Positions 43,426 to 53,362 of a DNA stretch of 64,000 bases are shown here, piece by piece (the first letter of the stretch is position 1; every line of letters starts with the position of its first letter). The notes below the pieces were generated by a model. It was given only the letters and a program-made list of their open reading frames with translations. It searched no databases and had not been told where the DNA came from. Position numbers and translations under genes: made by a program. Location of the stretch: the NCBI GenBank assembly GCA_951812945.1, contig CATOTB010000001.1:614198-678197 (forward strand), in the 5' to 3' direction. This stretch comes from Candidatus Dadabacteria bacterium (GTDB taxonomy: Bacteria > Desulfobacterota_D > UBA1144 > Nemesobacterales > Nemesobacteraceae).

Positions 43426-44508
43426 TCAGCGGGCGGCGATTCTTTCTCTTTTTCTGACGAAAGTCGGTATATCGAGGTCTTCCTCTATCTCTTCAGGAGT
43501 GTACGGCTGCTCCGAAATTATATCGGTCGCCCTTTTATCGATGTAATTTTCTATTCCGGTCGCGACCACCGTGATTCTTACGAAATCCTTGGCTTTTTCA
43601 TCGAAGACCAGACCGAAAATCAGGTCGATATCGCCGTTTGCTCTTTCCCTTACGTGGCTGCACGCTTCGTTCAGCTCTTCGATTCCGAAGTCCTCCGAAG
43701 CCGTTACGTTCATCAGTATTCCCTTGGCCCCGGCGATGGACACGTCTTCGAGAAGAGGACTTGTTATGGCCATCTGGGCTGCTTGGGTTGCCCGGTTCGG
43801 ACCTTGTGCGAATCCGGAACTCATAAGGGCTTTGCCTCCGTGGTTTGCCATTATGCTTTTCACGTCGGCAAAGTCGACATTGATGTAACCGGTTCCCGTA
43901 ACGATGTCGGAAATTCCCTTTACCGCCTGGTAAAGAACTTCATCCGCCTGACGAAAGGCGTCAAGGATGCTGACCTTGTGTATGGCCGCAAGCTTGTCGT
44001 TGGGAATTACAATCAGCGTGTCGACGTGCTTGTCCAGCTCCTCGATTCCGTAATGGGCGTTTTCCCTTCTTGCAACTCCTTCGAATTCGAAGGGTTTTGT
44101 TACTATCGCCACCGTGAGAATATCCCTATCCTTGCACGCCTGGGCGATTACGGGAGAGGCGCCCGTGCCGGTTCCGCCTCCCATTCCCGCGGTTATGAAG
44201 ACCATGTCAGCTCCTTCGAGAACATCGCCGATCTTGTCGCGGTCCTCCATGGCGGCCTCCTTTGCGAGCTGGGGATTTCCCCCGGAACCGAGCCCTCTTG
44301 ATATTCCTTCTCCTATCTGGAGTCTCGTCGGTGCCAGGGATTTGCTGAGATCCTGAAAATCCGTGTTTAAAGCGACGAACTCCACTTCTTTAAGTCCCTT
44401 GGTTATCATGGTGTTGACGGCGTTTCCGCCAGCTCCACCGGTTCCTACAACCTTGATTCTCGCTCTGTTGAAACCTTCATCAACATGCTCGATCTTAAAA
44501 CTTGCCAT
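43426..44508 (-). CDS. ftsZ: Cell division GTPase FtsZ
   Basis: This 360-residue tubulin homologue builds the Z-ring. It has GTGGAGGNAVN near the N-terminus, the tubulin signature GGGTGTGASP (about 109-118) and the T7-loop region NVDFADVKSIM. The extreme C-terminus, DIPTFVRKRERIAAR, is the conserved peptide that binds FtsA and other partners; the variable linker is short. A strong GGAGGG ribosome site precedes the ATG. It is the last gene of the dcw cluster. Confidence 0.98.
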   Translation of the reverse strand: MASFKIEHVDEGFNRARIKVVGTGGAGGNAVNTMITKGLKEVEFVALNTDFQDLSKSLAPTRLQIGEGISRGLGSGGNPQLAKEAAMEDRDKIGDVLEGADMVFITAGMGGGTGTGASPVIAQACKDRDILTVAIVTKPFEFEGVARRENAHYGIEELDKHVDTLIVIPNDKLAAIHKVSILDAFRQADEVLYQAVKGISDIVTGTGYINVDFADVKSIMANHGGKALMSSGFAQGPNRATQAAQMAITSPLLEDVSIAGAKGILMNVTASEDFGIEELNEACSHVRERANGDIDLIFGLVFDEKAKDFVRITVVATGIENYIDKRATDIISEQPYTPEEIEEDLDIPTFVRKRERIAAR

Positions 44509-44536
44509 ATGTTTACCCTCCAGTTGGATTTCTCCT

Positions 44537-45775
44537 TTAAAAAAATTCGTTAAACCAGCCTTTCATTCTCGTAAAAACGTTTTTCTGTCTCAGAACCCCT
44601 GCCGGAACGCCAGGTTGTTCATTTAAACTTGCGTATTTAACCAGCCCCACTCCGGTTGAGTAAATCGGGTCGGTGATAATCTCCGTGAGACCGCTTACAT
44701 CCCGGGGTATCCCGATGCGAACCGGCATGTCGAGCACTTGCTCGGCAAGAGTTGTCATCTCACGCATCTTGCTGCTCCCGCCCGTGAGCACCACCCCCGC
44801 CGGCAGCATTCCGGTGAATCCCTTCTTTAGGAATTCTTTTTTTATCAGCGTGAAGATTTCCTCCATTCTCAGTTGGATTATGGTCGTGAGGTCTCTTTTC
44901 AGAACATTCTTGGGCACGTGTCCAGAGGCGCTTTTCACCTCTATTCTCTCGTCGCTCGGCATTTCATTGGGTTTTGCCATGGTCGTGCCGTGATTTTCCT
45001 TGAGCTTTCTTGCCTCGGGAAGAGGTACCGAGAGCCCAAACGCGATATCCCTGTCGAGATGGTCACCTCCCAAGGTAATGCTTTCCGTATACTTCACGCT
45101 TCCGTTCATAAACACTGCTATATCGCAGGTGCCTCCTCCGAAGTCTATCATTGCCACCCCGATCTCCCTTTCGTCTGCCGTGAGGACCGCTTCGCTTGAG
45201 GCTATCTGCTCAAGCACCATGTCGACAGAAAGCATCCCTGACATCTCTATGCATTTTATGATGTTCCGGGCCGCGGTCACGTCCCCCGTGACTATGTGGA
45301 CATCCGCCTCAAGCTTCAGGCCGTGGATTCCGACCGGATCCTTTATGCCGCTTTCCCTGTCAACCGTGTAGTCCTGCGGGATGGCGTGAATGATTTCCCT
45401 TTCCGCCGGAATCAGAAGGGCGTTTGCCGATTCTATTACTCTCTCAATATCCTTGGAGGTCACCTCTTTGTCCCGCAGGGTGACCATTCCGTGCCCGTTC
45501 ATTCCCTTTATATGTCCGCCTGCTATTCCTACTATGACCTCCTTTATCACGTGTCCGGACATGCGCTCGGCCTTCTCGGCCGCGTTCTGTATGGAGTCCA
45601 CGGTTTTTTCTATGTTGACCACTACCCCTCTTTTAAGTCCGTGGGAAGGGTGGTTGCCGACGCCGATTATCTCGACCTCGCCGTTTAGGTCAAGCTCTCC
45701 GACCACTACGGAGACTTTCGTCGTTCCTATGTCGAGACCAACTATCGGTAGCGAATTGTTTTTTCTCTGCGTCAT
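44537..45775 (-). CDS. ftsA: Cell division protein FtsA
   Basis: This 412-residue actin-like ATPase tethers FtsZ to the membrane. Phosphate-1 motif GLDIGTTKVSVVV lies near the N-terminus, the ATPase core includes IDFGGGTCDIAVF and GVVLTGGSSKM, and the end is an amphipathic KGWFNEFF helix for membrane binding. It sits 28 bases upstream of ftsZ and nine after ftsQ. Confidence 0.97.
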   Translation of the reverse strand: MTQRKNNSLPIVGLDIGTTKVSVVVGELDLNGEVEIIGVGNHPSHGLKRGVVVNIEKTVDSIQNAAEKAERMSGHVIKEVIVGIAGGHIKGMNGHGMVTLRDKEVTSKDIERVIESANALLIPAEREIIHAIPQDYTVDRESGIKDPVGIHGLKLEADVHIVTGDVTAARNIIKCIEMSGMLSVDMVLEQIASSEAVLTADEREIGVAMIDFGGGTCDIAVFMNGSVKYTESITLGGDHLDRDIAFGLSVPLPEARKLKENHGTTMAKPNEMPSDERIEVKSASGHVPKNVLKRDLTTIIQLRMEEIFTLIKKEFLKKGFTGMLPAGVVLTGGSSKMREMTTLAEQVLDMPVRIGIPRDVSGLTEIITDPIYSTGVGLVKYASLNEQPGVPAGVLRQKNVFTRMKGWFNEFF

Positions 45776-45784
45776 TTCGTGATG

Positions 45785-46486
45785 TCAGGAGTCGTAGCCT
45801 ATTACGCCTACTTCGCCAGAACTTATGTCTATATCTTTTTCCACCAGGTTTTTCTTGCGGGAGTGAATTATTATTCTCTCAACCTTGTGCCACTTGTTTT
45901 TCATGTTGTTTTTTCCGAAGTTTACGAATCTGCGGTCAAGGGTTAAAAGCTTGATCCCGAAGGCTTCTTCTACCACTATCTCGGAGATTTCCGACCAGTC
46001 CAGAACCGAGCTGGACCTGGAGAGGTTAAGAATCTCGATTGCCTGGAGCATGAGACCCGGACTGATTTCCTCCTTGCTCGAGATTACCGGGAAATCAAGA
46101 CCTTGCGACGGTTCAGCGACACCCAGTCTTGTTCCTTGCTCGTTTATGTAGTGGGGTTCTGCTCCCTCCCGGGCCACTATGCAGAAGGGGTCGTTTTCGG
46201 AAATCTCAACTTTTATCTTTCCGTGAAAAAATTTCTTCACCCGTACGTCGCTTACCCATGGATTCTCAAGGATTTCCTGCTCAGCCTTGGAAGCGGAAAA
46301 CAGCATGGATGTCGACCCGGCTCTTATTCCGGCCCGTTTTATGATTTCAGAGGGACTTATCTTGCTGTTTCCGGCGATGACAACCTCCTTCACGGTCAGA
46401 TGCTTTGACGGCTCGATCGCGAAAAAAGCGATGCCGCAGACCGAGAGGATAAAAACCGCCGATATTCCTTTTGTCAGCATTCTCAT
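45785..46486 (-). CDS. ftsQ: Cell division protein FtsQ
   Basis: This 233-residue bitopic protein has one N-terminal helix (about 7-25), a POTRA domain (about 28-100, HLTVKEVVIAGNSKISPSEIIKRAGI) and the FtsQ beta domain. It recruits FtsB and FtsL to the septum. It overlaps murB by four bases. Confidence 0.9.
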   Translation of the reverse strand: MRMLTKGISAVFILSVCGIAFFAIEPSKHLTVKEVVIAGNSKISPSEIIKRAGIRAGSTSMLFSASKAEQEILENPWVSDVRVKKFFHGKIKVEISENDPFCIVAREGAEPHYINEQGTRLGVAEPSQGLDFPVISSKEEISPGLMLQAIEILNLSRSSSVLDWSEISEIVVEEAFGIKLLTLDRRFVNFGKNNMKNKWHKVERIIIHSRKKNLVEKDIDISSGEVGVIGYDS

Positions 46487-47379
46487 CCGGCTCCCGTCTC
46501 CCTGCCCATTATCTCGACTTCAGGTTCAAGCGTTATGTTCCGTTTTTCCAAGGCGGTTTCCCGTGCCTTTTCGATAAGCGCGATGATATCGTCGGCTTTC
46601 GCCCTGTTGAAGTTCACGATAAAGTTCGCGTGGATTTCCGAGAACTTGGCCCCGCCGACGCAGAGTCCCTTGAATCCGAGTCCCTCAAGCAGTTCTCCCG
46701 CGCTCACCGTGGGCGGATTTTTGAAAACCGAACCCGTGTTGGCCATTTTTACGGGCTGAGTCCTGTTTCTGTACGCAAGGTACTGCCTCACGTTTTCCTC
46801 GCTTTTCTTTCTGTCTCCCCTGCGCAGTTCGAATACCGCTTTCGTGACTATGGAGCCTTCGGGCAGGTTGCTTTTTCTGTACTCGAAGTTTATCTCTTCT
46901 CTCGACAGCTCCCTCTCCTCTCCCCCGTGCCATATGTAAACTTTTTTCACCGCGTCCTTTATTTCTCCTCCGTTCGCGCCGGCGTTCATGTATATGCTTC
47001 CCCCGACAGTTCCCGGTATGCCGGCGGCGAACTCGAACCCGGTGAGCCCGAGGCGGATAGATCTGTTCATTATGGATGAGAGCATCGCTCCGCATTCGGC
47101 TTCAACGCGGGTGCCGTCTATGTGCGCTTCCTTGAGCTTCCTCGTGCTTATCACGACCCCGTCGATTCCCTGCTCGGTTATTATGGTGTTGGAACCGGCT
47201 CCCAGCACAGTGACTTTCTCCCCGGCCTCATGGCAGTGCCTGAGCAGTTCGAGGAAACTTTTCATGTTCTGCGGATACACGAGGCGCTTCGCTTCTCCTC
47301 CGACTTTTATGTACAGGTACTTCCTCATCGGATAGTTGTCCAGTATCTCAAGATCCCTGTTTTGAATTGCCTTGTTCAT
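46483..47379 (-). CDS. murB: UDP-N-acetylenolpyruvoylglucosamine reductase MurB
   Basis: This 298-residue FAD enzyme makes UDP-MurNAc. It has the FAD-binding VLGAGSNTIITEQGIDG, the GIPGTVGGSIYMNAGANGGE loop and NTGSVFKNPP with the catalytic serine. The final EVEIMG completes a type II-like MurB. It lies between murC and ftsQ with four-base overlaps at both ends. No ddl gene follows, unlike in many dcw clusters. Confidence 0.96.
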   Translation of the reverse strand: MNKAIQNRDLEILDNYPMRKYLYIKVGGEAKRLVYPQNMKSFLELLRHCHEAGEKVTVLGAGSNTIITEQGIDGVVISTRKLKEAHIDGTRVEAECGAMLSSIMNRSIRLGLTGFEFAAGIPGTVGGSIYMNAGANGGEIKDAVKKVYIWHGGEERELSREEINFEYRKSNLPEGSIVTKAVFELRRGDRKKSEENVRQYLAYRNRTQPVKMANTGSVFKNPPTVSAGELLEGLGFKGLCVGGAKFSEIHANFIVNFNRAKADDIIALIEKARETALEKRNITLEPEVEIMGRETGAG

Positions 47380-48743
47380 CCGATCCGTTCTGCGATCTCG
47401 TCTCCGTATTTCCAGACATTTCCGGCGCCCGAGGTAAGCAGGATATCTCCCTCTTTGAGCTCGTTTGCCATGCGGTCCACAAAAGTGTCCGGGTCATCCA
47501 CGTACCGCGCGTTTGCGTTGCCCGCATTCTTTATGTCCTCGACCAGTTTTTCTGAAGTTATCCCCTTTACCGGTTTTTCCCCGGCGGGATATATATCAAG
47601 AACGTATAGGTGTTTTATTTTTCCTAAAACTCTGACGAAATCATCGTAAAGAAGCTTTGTCCTAGAAAATCTGTGGGGCTGGAAGAGCAGAATCGGTTCT
47701 CGGGAAAACGCCGTTTTAAGAGCTTCTATAGTAACTTCCAGCTCGCTCGGGTGATGCCCGTAATCATCCATTATTTTTACACCCCTTCTCTCGCTTTTCA
47801 ATTGCAGTCTTCTCTCCGTGCCCTCAAAGGCGGCGAGGCCTTCCTTTATCTTCTCGAAACTGAAGCCGAACTCCATTCCCACGGCTATCGCGGCCAGGGA
47901 ATTGAGGGCGTTATGGGTGCCCAGAGTGCTCAGTTCCACCTCTCCGAGCAGGTAGCCTCCGTAGGTTACTTCAAACGATGTCCGCAGTTGTGAAAAACGT
48001 ATATTCTCCGCCATGAGGTCCGCCGGGGCGGTGATTCCGTAAGTCAGTATTTTTTTGTTGAATTTCCTGCTTATCTTCGCGGTTCTCGGACAGTCGGCGC
48101 ATGTTACGGCAAGTCCGTAGAAGGGAATCTTGTGCAGGAAGTTAGAGAAGGCAAGTTCAAGGGCTTCCATGTTTCCGTAGTAATCAAGGTGCTCCTTGTC
48201 GATATTGGTGAGCACGGTGACGACGGGGGAGAGTTTTTCGAATGATCCGTCGCTCTCGTCGGCTTCCACTACCATGAAACGGCCGGTTCCCAGGTGAGCG
48301 TTTGAGTCTATGGTCCGCAGTTTTCCGCCGACCACTATGGTCGGGTCCGCGCCGCAGTGGGAAAGCACCGAAGCTATCATGGAGGACGTGGTGGTTTTTC
48401 CATGGCTTCCGGCAACGGCGATGCCGAACTTGAGCCTCATCAGTTCCGCCAGCATCTCCGCCCTGGGTATGAGGGGAATCCTCGCCGCCGCGGCTGCGAT
48501 CATCTCCGGATTGTCCTCTCCGATTGCCGATGAGTATACGACCACCTCGCTTCCTTTTATGTTCTCTGAGCTGTGGCCCGCATGAACGACGGCTCCCAGG
48601 GAAGCCAGCCGGCGGGTTGTCTGGGTGTCCGCCAGGTCGGAACCGCTTACCTCAAGACCCATGTTGATCAGCACTTCCGCTATGCCGCTCATTCCTATGC
48701 CGCCTATGCCGATGAAATGGACTTTTTTTATCTTCCCGTACAT
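47376..48743 (-). CDS. murC: UDP-N-acetylmuramate-L-alanine ligase MurC
   Basis: This 455-residue ligase adds L-alanine to UDP-MurNAc. The N-terminal Rossmann segment is HFIGIGGIGMSGIAEVL. The ATP loop is GSHGKTTTSSM and the central EADESDGSF is typical. MDDYGHHPSE is the MurC-specific signature in the C-terminal half. It overlaps murB and follows murG after four bases. Confidence 0.96.
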   Translation of the reverse strand: MYGKIKKVHFIGIGGIGMSGIAEVLINMGLEVSGSDLADTQTTRRLASLGAVVHAGHSSENIKGSEVVVYSSAIGEDNPEMIAAAAARIPLIPRAEMLAELMRLKFGIAVAGSHGKTTTSSMIASVLSHCGADPTIVVGGKLRTIDSNAHLGTGRFMVVEADESDGSFEKLSPVVTVLTNIDKEHLDYYGNMEALELAFSNFLHKIPFYGLAVTCADCPRTAKISRKFNKKILTYGITAPADLMAENIRFSQLRTSFEVTYGGYLLGEVELSTLGTHNALNSLAAIAVGMEFGFSFEKIKEGLAAFEGTERRLQLKSERRGVKIMDDYGHHPSELEVTIEALKTAFSREPILLFQPHRFSRTKLLYDDFVRVLGKIKHLYVLDIYPAGEKPVKGITSEKLVEDIKNAGNANARYVDDPDTFVDRMANELKEGDILLTSGAGNVWKYGDEIAERIG

Positions 48744-48747
48744 TGAC

Positions 48748-49815
48748 TTATCCGATTATCCGCTCAATTTCGTTTACTATTTCCCGGGCGGCGTGGGGCC
48801 GCGCGAGTTTCTTCGAGTTCTCCGCCATGCGCCCCAGGGTGGCCTGCTCAAGGGTTTTCTCCATAACCGCGCAAAGACCTTCGACCGAAAGTTCTTTTTC
48901 CTCGACCACCACTGCCGCCGCCTCTGACTCGAGAGCCTTGGCGTTTTTCAGCTGATGGTCGTGCGTGGACGAGGCAAGGGGAACCAGTATTGACGGTATA
49001 CCGAACGCCGTTATCTCGGACAGGGTTCCTGACCCCGCCCTGCAGATCACAAGATCCGTTTTTTCGTAGATCCGGGACATGTTGTCTGTAAATCCGAATA
49101 CCTCGGCCGAAATGCCGAGTTGCCGGTAGGTTTCCCCAACGCTCTCTATCTGCGCTTCCCCGGTCTGATGGGTCACGTTTACCCGCTCACCCAGCTTTCC
49201 CAGGGACAGGGGAACGATTTCGTTCAGTTTCCGCGCTCCCTGGCTTCCTCCGAGTACGAATACGTTTCGCGGGGCATTTTGCCGGGGTTTTTTCTCCGCC
49301 GCGCCGCGAGTGAGATCGCGCCTTATGGGATTTCCGGTCAGCACCGTTTTTTCCGCCGGAAGATGCTCCTTGCTTTCTTCGAAAGTTATGAATATTTTGC
49401 CGACGAATCTCGAGAGGATTCTGTTGGCGAGCCCGGGAACCGAATTCTGTTCGCAGACAGCGGTAGGTATGGAACTCATGGACGCGCACAGCAGGGTAGG
49501 TCCGGACGCGTATCCGCCGACTCCTATCACCGCGTCAGGCCTGAAATCTCTGAGTATCCTAAGTGAACTCACCATCGCTCCGAGTATCGATATTATCGCC
49601 CCTACTTTCTGGAAAAAGCTTTTTCCTACAATCCCTCTTGAGTTTATGAATGTGACTCTGTATCCCTTCTCGGGAAGAATCCTTTTTTCGATGCCCTGCT
49701 CGGTCCCCACGAACAGAACTTCGTTTCCGCTGTTTCTCCGAAGTATTTCCTCCGCGATTGATATCGCGGGGAAAACGTGTCCACCTGTTCCTCCTCCTGC
49801 TATTATCACTTTCAT
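48748..49815 (-). CDS. murG: Lipid II synthase MurG
   Basis: This 355-residue GT-B glycosyltransferase adds GlcNAc to lipid I on the inner face of the membrane. It has the N-terminal GGGTGGHVFPA loop, GVGGYASGP, the donor-site GGSQGARKLNE and CRAGSGTLSEITAFG near the C-terminus. Its start overlaps ftsW by four bases. Confidence 0.96.
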   Translation of the reverse strand: MKVIIAGGGTGGHVFPAISIAEEILRRNSGNEVLFVGTEQGIEKRILPEKGYRVTFINSRGIVGKSFFQKVGAIISILGAMVSSLRILRDFRPDAVIGVGGYASGPTLLCASMSSIPTAVCEQNSVPGLANRILSRFVGKIFITFEESKEHLPAEKTVLTGNPIRRDLTRGAAEKKPRQNAPRNVFVLGGSQGARKLNEIVPLSLGKLGERVNVTHQTGEAQIESVGETYRQLGISAEVFGFTDNMSRIYEKTDLVICRAGSGTLSEITAFGIPSILVPLASSTHDHQLKNAKALESEAAAVVVEEKELSVEGLCAVMEKTLEQATLGRMAENSKKLARPHAAREIVNEIERIIG

Positions 49816-50921
49816 GTTTCCTTGCTGCTGAACCTCGAGACGCTCAGTATGATTCCGAATGCCGCAAGCGTCGATACAAGAGAACTTCCTCCGTAGCTTA
49901 CAAGAGGCAGGGTCAGTCCAGTAGTCGGGAAAAGACCGACCGCCACTCCCATGTTAAGCGCCGCCTGGAGCGTTATGAGCGCCGTGAAACCGAATACCAT
50001 GTATCTTGAGAAAGGATCTTGCGCCCGCATTGATATCCTTACGCATCTTGCCAAAATCATCAGGAAAAGCACGATTAATGTTATTACCCCTATGAATCCG
50101 AATTCTTCGCCTATTATCGAGAAAATGAAATCGGTGTGGGCTTGGGGAAGGAAAAGCAGCTTCTGGGAACTGTTTCCGAGCCCGCTTCCGTATATTCCGC
50201 CGAGACCGAAAGCCATAAACGACTGGACGGCCTGGTATCCCGAGCCGAGAGGGTCTTTCCACGGGTCAAGAAACGACATTATTCTCTCCATTCTGTAGCC
50301 CTCGTTGATGATGGCCAATACGAGCAGTCCCACTGCTGCCGCTCCGATGCTGAGCAGATACCGGAGTTTTGCCCCTCCGACAAAGAGCATTATGAAAAGG
50401 ATCGCCAGAACGATGAAAGAGGTTCCAAGGTCCGGTCCGGCCAGGATAAGTCCCACATAGGCGCCGCCTGCGAGCAGGGGAGAAAAAATGCCGATCCAGA
50501 AGCTGTCCATCTTGTCCTCCTTCTTGAACAGGAAGTGTGCCATGTAGATGACCAGCATGTACTTGCAGAACTCAGACGGCTGAAACGAGAATCCCCAGAC
50601 CGAAATCCACCTTCGCCCCCCGCCGACTTCCTTTCCTATCTCGGGCAAAAGCACGACTACGAGCAGGGCGAGTCCGAGCAGGTAACCGGGGTAGACCAGC
50701 TTTCTCAGGAAAGTCGGCTTCATGTGCATCAATGTAACCATGGCCGCTATTCCCACTAGGAGATATATGACGTGAAATTTAAGAAAACGCATTGAGTTGT
50801 GATAGGTCTCAAGCGAGTATATGGAGCTTGAGTTGTATACGGCCACCACGCCGATTCCCGCCACTATAAGCACGAGCCCGAGAAGCAATATGTCGAAATC
50901 CCTGTTTTTGAAGTCAAACAC
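49812..50921 (-). CDS. ftsW: Peptidoglycan glycosyltransferase FtsW
   Basis: This 369-residue SEDS-family protein has about ten membrane helices and polymerises lipid II at the septum with FtsI. The signature GRRWISVWGFSFQPSEFCK and the late FPTTGLTLPLVSYGGSS are present. It overlaps murD by eight bases and murG by four. Confidence 0.95.
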   Translation of the reverse strand: MFDFKNRDFDILLLGLVLIVAGIGVVAVYNSSSIYSLETYHNSMRFLKFHVIYLLVGIAAMVTLMHMKPTFLRKLVYPGYLLGLALLVVVLLPEIGKEVGGGRRWISVWGFSFQPSEFCKYMLVIYMAHFLFKKEDKMDSFWIGIFSPLLAGGAYVGLILAGPDLGTSFIVLAILFIMLFVGGAKLRYLLSIGAAAVGLLVLAIINEGYRMERIMSFLDPWKDPLGSGYQAVQSFMAFGLGGIYGSGLGNSSQKLLFLPQAHTDFIFSIIGEEFGFIGVITLIVLFLMILARCVRISMRAQDPFSRYMVFGFTALITLQAALNMGVAVGLFPTTGLTLPLVSYGGSSLVSTLAAFGIILSVSRFSSKET

Positions 50922-52242
50922 CTCTCACAATCTCCTTAAACAGGTTTCCCCTTTCCTCGTATGAGCGGAACATGTCAAAGCTTGAGCATCCGGGGGAGAA
51001 CAGAAGAGTGTCTCCGGCTTCGGACAGTTCAAAAGCGCTTTGCGCCGCCTCTTCGAGAGACTCCGCGCACGTAGTCTGCGCCAGGCCGCCCAGCTGGGCG
51101 CGCATTTTTTCCTTCGTCTCCCCTATGAAGACCAGGGCTTTTACCTTGCTTGCAACGGCGTCCTTCAGGCAGTTGTAGTCTATTCCCTTGTCCTTTCCCC
51201 CGGCAACCAGTACGATCGGGGAGGGCAGGCTCTCAATTGCTCTCAGGGTGGCGAAGGGGGTTGTGGATTTCGAGTCGTTGTACACGTTCACTCCCTTTAC
51301 CGTCAGCACGAATTCCATTCTGTGGGGAAGCGGGCGAAATTCGTCTATGCTTTTCTGCACGGGGTCGCGCTCGCAGCCCAGTATGCCTGCCACCGCCACC
51401 GCGGCCATTATGTTTTCCTTGTTGTGTTCTCCGATAAGTGCCGAGTTCCGAAGGCAGAAGGACAGCTCGCCGAACACTACTTCATCCTCCCTGCAGTAAA
51501 CGTCGGTTTTCTCCTCTCGGGTTCCGAAGGATACTTTTTTCGCCCTGAACCCGCCCGAGCCTTTAAGCGCCGCGGGGTCTTCCGCGTTGAACACGGCCCA
51601 GTCATCTTCGGTCTGGTTTGCGAAAAGCCCGAGTTTCGCCGCCTCGTACTCTTCCATGCTCGAGTGGTGATCCAGGTGGTTTGGCGATATGTTGAGGATC
51701 ACCGCGACGTGCGGCGTGAAGTTCCTTATTCCCTGGAGCTGGAAACTGCTGAGTTCAAGCAGCAGAAAGTCGTATTCGTCGTCCTCTCCGGCTACCGATA
51801 TAAGGGGCGTTCCTATGTTTCCTCCCGTAAAGATTTTCAGGCCGCTTCGCCTCAGAATTTCCGAGAGAAGAGACGTGGTCGTTGTTTTTCCGTTTGTTCC
51901 CGTTATGCCTATTACCGGCTTTGATATGAAGTTCCACGCAAGCTCGATTTCGCTTATTACCGTTTTTCCGGCTCCCTGAGCGTCTCTGATCTCGGGAAGG
52001 TCGAACCTTACTCCGGGACTCAGCACTATCGTGTTGGCCCATTCGAAAAGCTCGGGCGAATGTGTCCCGCAGCGAATCTCCATGCCTCCCGCCGCGAGTT
52101 CTTCCACCACGGGTCCGAGTTCCCGGGCCTCTCTTGAGTCGGTTGCCTTTACCGGAACTCCTTTGGAGTGGAGAAATTTTGAGGTTTCAACTCCCGTTAC
52201 CCCTAGACCGACAACCAAGAATCTGTTTTCTCCGAGTTCCAT
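50914..52242 (-). CDS. murD: UDP-N-acetylmuramoylalanine-D-glutamate ligase MurD
   Basis: This 442-residue Mur ligase adds D-glutamate. It starts with a Rossmann domain (FLVVGLGVTGVETSKFL), has the ATP loop GITGTNGKTTTTSLL, the central LELSSFQLQG and a late VYNDSKSTTPFATL. It follows mraY by four bases. Confidence 0.96.
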   Translation of the reverse strand: MELGENRFLVVGLGVTGVETSKFLHSKGVPVKATDSREARELGPVVEELAAGGMEIRCGTHSPELFEWANTIVLSPGVRFDLPEIRDAQGAGKTVISEIELAWNFISKPVIGITGTNGKTTTTSLLSEILRRSGLKIFTGGNIGTPLISVAGEDDEYDFLLLELSSFQLQGIRNFTPHVAVILNISPNHLDHHSSMEEYEAAKLGLFANQTEDDWAVFNAEDPAALKGSGGFRAKKVSFGTREEKTDVYCREDEVVFGELSFCLRNSALIGEHNKENIMAAVAVAGILGCERDPVQKSIDEFRPLPHRMEFVLTVKGVNVYNDSKSTTPFATLRAIESLPSPIVLVAGGKDKGIDYNCLKDAVASKVKALVFIGETKEKMRAQLGGLAQTTCAESLEEAAQSAFELSEAGDTLLFSPGCSSFDMFRSYEERGNLFKEIVRGV

Positions 52243-52246
52243 CTGA

Positions 52247-53359
52247 TCACCTTATCTTCAGGCTTGAAAGAGCGACAATAGAAAGTACCACGCATATTAT
52301 CCAGAAGCGTACCACTATCTTGGATTCGGCCCATCCTGCAAGTTCGAAATGGTGATGAAGAGGCGTCATTCTGAAAACCCTCTTGCCGGTAGAGCGGAAT
52401 GAGACCACCTGGATTATCACCGAAAGTGTTTCCACGAAGAAGACCCCCCCGGCCACTATCAGGAGCAGTTCCTGCTTTATAACGAGAGCGCTGAACCCTA
52501 TGGCAGCTCCAAGCGAAAGTGAACCCACGTCTCCCATGAAGACCTGGGCGGGATGGGTGTTATACCAGAGAAAGCCGAGACAGGCTCCCCCAACCGCCGC
52601 GAGAAAAACGGCAATTTCCCCGGCTCCCTGTACGTGCGGGATCTGCAGGTAGCTTGCAAACTGCAGGTTCCCGGCGAGATAAGCGAAAACTATGTAGGTG
52701 GTGGTTACTATGGCAATCGAACCTATTGCCAGACCGTCAAGGCCGTCGGTAAGATTCACTGCGTTTGAAGAACCTACGGTGACCAGGAGGGCGAAAACTA
52801 TGTAGAGATATCCGAGGTCCACAACGGCCTGCTTTATGAACGGAAACACTACGGAGGTCGAGGAGTACATCGCGCTTTCGCCGGCCCTCATAGACATTGA
52901 GAAACTTCCGCTTTCGTTCATGCAGAGAATGATCACGAACGTCGCCGCGATGAATGTCTGGCAGAGAAACTTTACCCTTGCCCTTATTCCCTTTCCTCTT
53001 CTTATCTTTATAAAATCGTCGAAAAATCCCAGGACTGCGAAGCTTGCCGTGAACAGAAGCACGAGCATTACCTTGTCTACCAGGAAGTTTGTCCAGAGAA
53101 GAGACGAGATGATTATGGCCATTACGATGAATATTCCTCCCATCGTGGGAGTGCCGGCCTTTGCGCCGTGGCTGCTGGGTCCGTCTTTACGTATGGTCTC
53201 TTGGAACTGGGCCGCTTTAAGGAGGTCGATCAGCTTTTTTCCGAGGAAAACGCAGAGGAGAAACGAAGTCAATCCGGCCCCGAAAGAACGGAACGTTATG
53301 TACTTAAAAACGTTTAGAAAAATAAAATCGTCTTTAAAAAAATGCAGAAAGTGGAGCAT
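52247..53359 (-). CDS. mraY: Phospho-MurNAc-pentapeptide transferase MraY
   Basis: This 370-residue membrane enzyme with ten helices makes lipid I. It has KAGTPTMGGIFIV near the N-terminus, the NLTDGLDGLAIG motif, the VFMGDVGSLSLG aspartate motif and the HHHFELAGW segment. Start and stop abut murF (three bases) and murD (four bases). Confidence 0.97.
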   Translation of the reverse strand: MLHFLHFFKDDFIFLNVFKYITFRSFGAGLTSFLLCVFLGKKLIDLLKAAQFQETIRKDGPSSHGAKAGTPTMGGIFIVMAIIISSLLWTNFLVDKVMLVLLFTASFAVLGFFDDFIKIRRGKGIRARVKFLCQTFIAATFVIILCMNESGSFSMSMRAGESAMYSSTSVVFPFIKQAVVDLGYLYIVFALLVTVGSSNAVNLTDGLDGLAIGSIAIVTTTYIVFAYLAGNLQFASYLQIPHVQGAGEIAVFLAAVGGACLGFLWYNTHPAQVFMGDVGSLSLGAAIGFSALVIKQELLLIVAGGVFFVETLSVIIQVVSFRSTGKRVFRMTPLHHHFELAGWAESKIVVRFWIICVVLSIVALSSLKIR

Positions 53360-53362
53360 GGC